A DNA stretch of 9,188 bases from Actinobacteria bacterium UBA959 (GTDB lineage Bacteria > Actinomycetota > Actinomycetes > S36-B12 > UBA5976). Every line of letters begins with the position of its first letter. The first letter of the stretch is position 1. Position numbers and translations under genes: made by a program. The notes under the pieces are model-generated. The model did not search any database. It saw only the letters and a program-made list of their open reading frames with translations, and had not been told where the DNA came from. The stretch is taken from positions 13,540-22,727 of the forward strand of contig DBCL01000016.1 in NCBI GenBank assembly GCA_002293025.1, written 5' to 3'. Shown here one piece after another: positions 6,350-9,188 of this stretch.

Positions 6350-6434
6350 GCGGGAGTGGCGAAATTGGCAGACGCACTGGATTTAGGTTCCAGCGCTTTC
6401 GGGCGTAGGGGTTCAAGTCCCCTCTCCCGCACCA
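6350..6434 (+). tRNA. tRNA-Leu (anticodon UAG), CCA encoded
   Basis: An 85-nt class II tRNA. The acceptor stem GCGGGAG (6350-6356) pairs with CTCCCGC (6424-6430), followed by A and the encoded CCA at 6432-6434. The anticodon stem CTGGA/TCCAG encloses the loop TTTAGGT, giving anticodon UAG, which reads CUA leucine codons (and CUN by wobble). The long variable arm, with its own short stem GCGC-TTTCG-GGCG type, and the T-arm GGGGTTCAAGTCCCC are both present, as expected for leucine tRNA. It is a single gene transcribed towards rdgB. Confidence 0.97.
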
Positions 6435-6479
6435 AAAACAAAAACTGACTTAAAGATCCTTTAAGTCAGTTTTTGTTTT
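6435..6479. terminator. Bidirectional terminator between tRNA-Leu and rdgB
   Basis: Perfect 21-base arms at 6435-6455 and 6459-6479 surround a 3-base loop (ATC). The A-rich outer part of each arm becomes a T-rich tail in the opposite direction, so the element can terminate the tRNA from the left and rdgB from the right. The rdgB stop codon (6463-6461) and its last codons lie inside the right arm. Confidence 0.9.
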
Positions 6480-7063
6480 AGTTCTGCAACTAGTTTAAGA
6501 AATGCTCGCGCTCGATGACTGTGCTCATCTTTAAATTCTGGAGAGAGTTGGGCAATAGATTGCTCTTGACCCTCTGGAACAAAAATTGGATCGTAGCCAA
6601 AACCATTTGTTCCTGCTGACGCAAACGCAACTGTGCCTGGCCAAACACCTCTGGCTGTGATTTCGTTTCCAAGGCCATCACTCCAGGCTGCAACGCAGAT
6701 AAATCTGGCAGTTCGCCGGTTGGCACCAACATCTGCTAGCTGCTCTAACACTAGATTTAAATTAGCCAGGTCATCTTTTTTAGATCCAGCCCAGCGAGCA
6801 GATAACACACCAGGCATTGAGTTGAGTGCATCAATTTCAATGCCGGAATCATCTGCCACTACAGGCAAACTTAAATGCTTAGCCAGACTGTTTGCTTTTA
6901 ATAATGCATTTTCTTCAAATGTAGCGCCTGACTCAATTACGTCAGGGGCCGTGGGAAAATCTTTCAAACTTTTTATCTCAAAACCTAGAGGCTGCATGAT
7001 TCTAGAAATTTCGACTACCTTGTGAAGATTTCCTGATGCAACTACAAGAGTTTTATTGGTCAT
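6461..7063 (-). CDS. rdgB: RdgB/HAM1 family XTP/dITP pyrophosphatase
   Basis: A 200-residue house-cleaning enzyme that hydrolyses ITP, dITP and XTP to monophosphates plus pyrophosphate, keeping deaminated purines out of DNA and RNA. Motifs run in family order: SGNLHK at 10-15 (triphosphate binding), ATFEENALLKA at 47-57, ADDSGIEIDAL at 70-80 with the catalytic Asp region at 71-72, GVLSARWAG at 85-93, GFGYDPIF at 154-161 and SHRARA at 182-187. Length is standard. ATG 7063 shares one base with the rph stop (TAATG), so the two are translationally coupled. The C-terminal residues KQKLT are encoded by the shared terminator stem. Confidence 0.96.
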   Translation of the reverse strand: MTNKTLVVASGNLHKVVEISRIMQPLGFEIKSLKDFPTAPDVIESGATFEENALLKANSLAKHLSLPVVADDSGIEIDALNSMPGVLSARWAGSKKDDLANLNLVLEQLADVGANRRTARFICVAAWSDGLGNEITARGVWPGTVAFASAGTNGFGYDPIFVPEGQEQSIAQLSPEFKDEHSHRARAFLKLVAELKQKLT

Positions 7064-7785
7064 TACTTTAAAGCAGCGGCTTGCAGTTTGGAGAGATCAA
7101 TGCAGCCCACTGTTGCTAAATCCATCATATGGTTCAAAGTGTCTCGGGAAAAGGTGCGACCTTCAGCAGTTCCTTGTACTTCAACAAGTCCACCAGTGCC
7201 AGTCATAACTACATTCATATCTACGTCTGCTGCTACATCATCGTCATAGTGCAGATCTAGACGCACTTCGCTATCAATAATGCCAACACTTACTGCGGAG
7301 ACAGAATCAATGAGCACGTTGTCTGCAGTTGCTAGTAATCCATTAGCAACTGCTGTCTTTAAACCAAGCGCCAGCGCTACATAAGCCCCAGTTATGGAAG
7401 CACATCGAGTACCACCATCTGCTTGCAAAACATCGCAGTCAATCACAATGGTGTTTTCACCCAAAGCCTTCATATCAACAATGGATCGCATGCTTCGGCC
7501 GATTAATCTCGATATTTCTTGGGTTCGGCCACCAAGCTTGCCCTTTACTGACTCGCGATCATTGCGGGTATTGGTTGACCTAGGCAGCATTGAATATTCA
7601 GCTGTAATCCAACCTTCACCTGAGTCTTTCTTAAATCTTGGAACGCCAGCAGTAACACTTGCAGTTACCAGCACTCTGGTATTGCCGACATCAATCAAAC
7701 AGGAGCCCTCTGGTGTTGATATCCAGTTAGGTTGAAAAGTTACTGGTCGTAATTGATTGGCACTGCGGCCATCGCTTCTAGTCAT
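7063..7785 (-). CDS. rph: Ribonuclease PH
   Basis: A 240-residue phosphorolytic 3' exoribonuclease that trims tRNA precursors, forming a hexameric ring. It begins MTRSDGR and shows EGSCLIDVGNTRVLVTASV at 26-44, GGRTQEISRLIGRSMR at 85-100 with the phosphate-binding Arg87, DCDVLQADGGTRCASITGAYVA at 116-137, LDLHYDDD-AADVDMN at 176-191 with the metal-ligand aspartates, and GLVEVQGTAEG at 199-209. Nothing is missing compared with the family. Start ATG 7785 is 29 bases after murI, with AAGAAG as a modest ribosome binding site; the last base of the stop is the first of the rdgB start. In many actinobacteria a metallo-beta-lactamase-fold gene separates murI and rph; here it is absent. Confidence 0.97.
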   Translation of the reverse strand: MTRSDGRSANQLRPVTFQPNWISTPEGSCLIDVGNTRVLVTASVTAGVPRFKKDSGEGWITAEYSMLPRSTNTRNDRESVKGKLGGRTQEISRLIGRSMRSIVDMKALGENTIVIDCDVLQADGGTRCASITGAYVALALGLKTAVANGLLATADNVLIDSVSAVSVGIIDSEVRLDLHYDDDVAADVDMNVVMTGTGGLVEVQGTAEGRTFSRDTLNHMMDLATVGCIDLSKLQAAALK

Positions 7786-7814
7786 TTTTGCTTCTTGTCA
7801 TTATCGAATCGTAG

Positions 7815-8624
7815 TTAGTTGGTCGAGTTGACTTTGGCAGAGGTCACATCTGCAACTACTGGACCTAAGAATCTCTTGGCTAATGTTGCAAATTGAGCAG
7901 CATCACCAGTTGCTGAAAAAACATGAGTTGGTGGTGTGGCCCCCGGTTTGCGTAATAAGTTATTTTCTAACAAAGCATGATGTAGATCTTGGGCAGTTTC
8001 TTCTGCACTTGAAACTAAGGAGATGTTTGGGCCAACCACATAACTAATCACTGCGGTCAGCAGCGGATAGTGAGTGCAGCCTAAAACTAAGGTGTCAATA
8101 CCTTGTTTGACCAAGTCATCAAGGTATTCGTGCGCAACTTGCAAAACTTCTTCAGATGTAGTTTCACCACGCTCCACAAATTGCACAAATTTTGGGCAGG
8201 CTTTAGTTATTACTTCAATTTGGGGAGCTGCTGCAAATGCATCTGGGTAGGCACCAGAATCAATAGTTGCCTGAGTACCAATCACACCGACTTTGCCACT
8301 TTTGGTTACGCCAACTGCTCTGCGAACTGCAGGTCTTACCACTTCAACAACGGGGATGCTGTAGCGCTGTCTAGCGTCATGCAACACTGCCGCACTCGCT
8401 GTATTGCATGCAATCACAAGAGCTTTGACATCATGATCAACCAAATAATCCATCACATCTAATGCGTGAGCTCTAACTTGAGCTAGCGGCAAAGGGCCGT
8501 ATGGGCCATTGGCGGTATCGCCGATGTAGTGAATCGATTCCTGGGGTAATTGGTCAATGATGGATCGGGCAACGGTTAAGCCCCCGACCCCTGAGTCCAA
8601 GATGCCTATTGGCGAATCAATCAC
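7815..8624 (-). CDS. murI: Glutamate racemase
   Basis: A cofactor-independent racemase that makes D-glutamate for peptidoglycan in the cytosol. Counting from GTG 8624 (269 residues): PIGILDSGVGGLTVAR at 5-20, YIGDTANGPYGPL at 33-45, the first catalytic cysteine Cys73 in IACNTAS, and the second, Cys182, in LGCTHYPLL followed by His184. Both acid-base cysteines are therefore intact. The open frame runs back to GTG 8654, which would add ten residues. I prefer 8624 because homologues start just before the PIGIxDSG strand, and TACGCT ends six bases upstream, consistent with a leaderless mRNA. The added stretch (PSCRQYASTV) does not look like conserved protein. It heads the murI-rph-rdgB set and is divergent from the rhodopsin gene. 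Confidence 0.94.
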   Translation of the reverse strand: MIDSPIGILDSGVGGLTVARSIIDQLPQESIHYIGDTANGPYGPLPLAQVRAHALDVMDYLVDHDVKALVIACNTASAAVLHDARQRYSIPVVEVVRPAVRRAVGVTKSGKVGVIGTQATIDSGAYPDAFAAAPQIEVITKACPKFVQFVERGETTSEEVLQVAHEYLDDLVKQGIDTLVLGCTHYPLLTAVISYVVGPNISLVSSAEETAQDLHHALLENNLLRKPGATPPTHVFSATGDAAQFATLAKRFLGPVVADVTSAKVNSTN

Positions 8625-8630
8625 GGTCGA

Positions 8631-8636
8631 AGCGTA
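8631..8636 (-). promoter_or_regulatory. Possible -10 box for leaderless murI
   Basis: On the minus strand TACGCT (TAnnnT) is followed by six bases and then GTG 8624. No recognisable -35 box lies 15-18 bases upstream. It is listed because it helps decide the murI start and repeats the layout before tspO and the DUF3618-like gene. Confidence 0.3.
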
Positions 8637-8730
8637 TTGCCTGCAACTGGGCACCCCTGCTACCTGAGGGCCTCATTAAGTTTACATAACTTGATCCAAT
8701 ATGGCTTTGTTAGGGCTGGTTTATCAAAAT

Positions 8731-8758
8731 GTGACTCAGCCAATCTTGTTCATAACTT
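8731..8758 (+). promoter_or_regulatory. Candidate rhodopsin promoter
   Basis: GTGACT (8731-8736, four of six matches to TTGACA) and TAACTT (8753-8758) are 16 bases apart, predicting a transcription start near 8765-8766. That is exactly where the sequence turns GC-rich and foldable. The -10 lies in CATAACTTG (8751-8759), which also occurs at 8685-8693. This is consensus matching only. Confidence 0.45.
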
Positions 8759-8765
8759 GCTCATA

Positions 8766-8862
8766 GGCGGGCAATTGTGCAAAGGTTGCCTCAAGCCGCG
8801 ACCAAAAGTCGTGACCTGGGGTTGGCCCGACGGGGCAGTACCCCCTAACTGCTGGAGGCAGT
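8766..8862 (+). ncRNA. Structured 5' leader of the rhodopsin mRNA, candidate cis-regulatory RNA
   Basis: About 97 bases between the predicted transcription start and the GTG start. GC is about 63% over 8766-8858 against about 36% in the 95 bases before. Stems visible: GGCAA 8770-8774 with TTGCC 8786-8790; CGCGAC 8797-8802 with GTCGTG 8808-8813 (one G-U, five-base loop CAAAA); GGGG 8832-8835 with CCCC 8841-8844. Competing pairs involve the ribosome binding site: ACTGC 8848-8852 matches both GCAGT 8835-8839 and GCAGT 8858-8862, and TGCCTC 8787-8792 matches GAGGCA 8855-8860. It resembles no riboswitch class I can name. The fold is inferred by hand and no conservation data were available. Confidence 0.5.
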
Positions 8863-9188
8863 GTGGATTTCACAATCAAGATCACCGGTGGGCAGACATT
8901 TATGCTCAGCGAAGGTCAGTTCGATCTAATTTATAACGCTCTATCACTCGGTTTGGCAGCCATGGCTGCTACGACTGTGTTCATGTTGGTTGCGCAACCA
9001 CGTGTTCTACAGCGTTACCGTTTGGCTTTAGTAGCTTCTGCATCAGTAACTTTTATTGCTGCATACCACTACTGGAGAATTTTCGATTCATTCAAGGCAG
9101 CAGCAGCTGGTACCGAAGTATTCAACGAGGCTTACCGCTACGTTGACTGGCTACTAACTGTGCCATTGCTATTGGTTGAGGTAATCAC
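8863..9188 (+). CDS. Actinorhodopsin-type light-driven proton pump, N-terminal 108 residues (3' end outside window)
   Basis: The first three helices of a type-1 microbial rhodopsin close to actinorhodopsin/xanthorhodopsin. Counting from GTG 8863: helix A about 18-42 (GQFDLIYNALSLGLAAM), helix B about 52-74 (RLALVASASVTFIAAYHYWRIF, with His69 as the likely partner of the proton acceptor), helix C from 90 (AYRYVDWLLTVPLLLVEV). In helix C, Asp95, Thr99 and Glu106 have the spacing of proteorhodopsin D97-T101-E108 (acceptor and donor), so outward H+ pumping is expected; Arg92 matches R94. Leu103 matches position 105, where Leu means green absorption. The retinal lysine and any carotenoid-antenna glycine lie beyond the window. 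GTG 8863 follows GGAGG (8854-8858) by four bases; ATG 8902 is a weaker alternative that would drop 13 residues. Confidence 0.93.
   Translation, partial: MDFTIKITGGQTFMLSEGQFDLIYNALSLGLAAMAATTVFMLVAQPRVLQRYRLALVASASVTFIAAYHYWRIFDSFKAAAAGTEVFNEAYRYVDWLLTVPLLLVEVI

Noticed and set aside
6490..6732. Second minus-strand frame inside rdgB
   Set aside because: It is entirely within rdgB in another frame and has no motif; the rdgB frame carries the full set of family motifs.
8625..8654. Longer murI start at GTG 8654
   Set aside because: The ten extra residues do not resemble racemase sequence; GTG 8624 fits the family N terminus and has a TAnnnT box six bases upstream. Not excluded.
8808..8815. GTCGTGAC in the rhodopsin leader as part of a ZTP (pfl) riboswitch
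   Set aside because: The resemblance covers one short segment only; the conserved downstream half of the pfl motif, including its CCGCC-TGGGCA part, is not present.
8637..8936. A 99-codon plus-strand frame spanning the rhodopsin leader
   Set aside because: The translation has no recognisable motif, runs over the murI 5' end, the promoter and the GC-rich leader, and continues out of frame into the rhodopsin gene, which has clear family motifs.
1..9188. Insertion sequences, prophage or CRISPR content
   Set aside because: No transposase, integrase, terminal repeats or spaced repeats were seen; the genes are housekeeping or metabolic and closely packed.

Overview
The window looks like a piece of a streamlined, low-GC planktonic actinobacterium, most likely of the freshwater acI (Nanopelagicales) or Luna type. 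Four things point that way: an actinorhodopsin-type proton pump at the right edge, the actinobacterial murI-rph-rdgB order, a DUF3618-like small protein, and very tight packing with many 1-4 nt overlaps and rare start codons (TTG, GTG). The lineage is inferred; there is no rRNA or marker gene in view.

Left edge (1-1087): the 5' part of a homospermidine synthase gene on the minus strand, a 109-nt divergent control region, and a TspO/MBR-family membrane protein on the plus strand. The tspO stop codon overlaps the psuK stop codon tail to tail.

Centre (1084-6288): eight minus-strand genes almost without gaps. In transcription order they are cbiM, cbiN, cbiQ, cbiO (an energy-coupling-factor Co2+/Ni2+ importer), a small DUF3618-like membrane protein, a membrane-anchored CopC-type metal-binding protein, psuG and psuK. 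The last pair converts pseudouridine to uracil and ribose 5-phosphate. cbiM is preceded by an 8-bp inverted repeat with a 13-nt spacer that flanks a good -10 box, a plausible metalloregulator operator. A second, internal leaderless promoter may drive the four genes from the DUF3618-like gene onward.

Right of centre (6350-8624): tRNA-Leu(UAG) on the plus strand. Then a bidirectional terminator with perfect 21-bp arms, which contains the stop codon of the convergent rdgB. Then the minus-strand set murI, rph, rdgB (glutamate racemase, RNase PH, ITP/XTP pyrophosphatase).

Right edge (8655-9188): the promoter, an unusually GC-rich structured leader, and the first 108 codons of a light-driven proton-pump rhodopsin with the D-T-E key residues and a green-tuning Leu. 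The leader is the most interesting item. Base composition jumps from about 36% to about 63% GC at the predicted transcription start. The segment ACTGC just before the ribosome binding site can pair either with a GCAGT copy upstream, leaving the site free, or with a second GCAGT copy overlapping it, which would close the site. This is the layout of a translational switch. No stretch longer than 300 bases lacks a gene.
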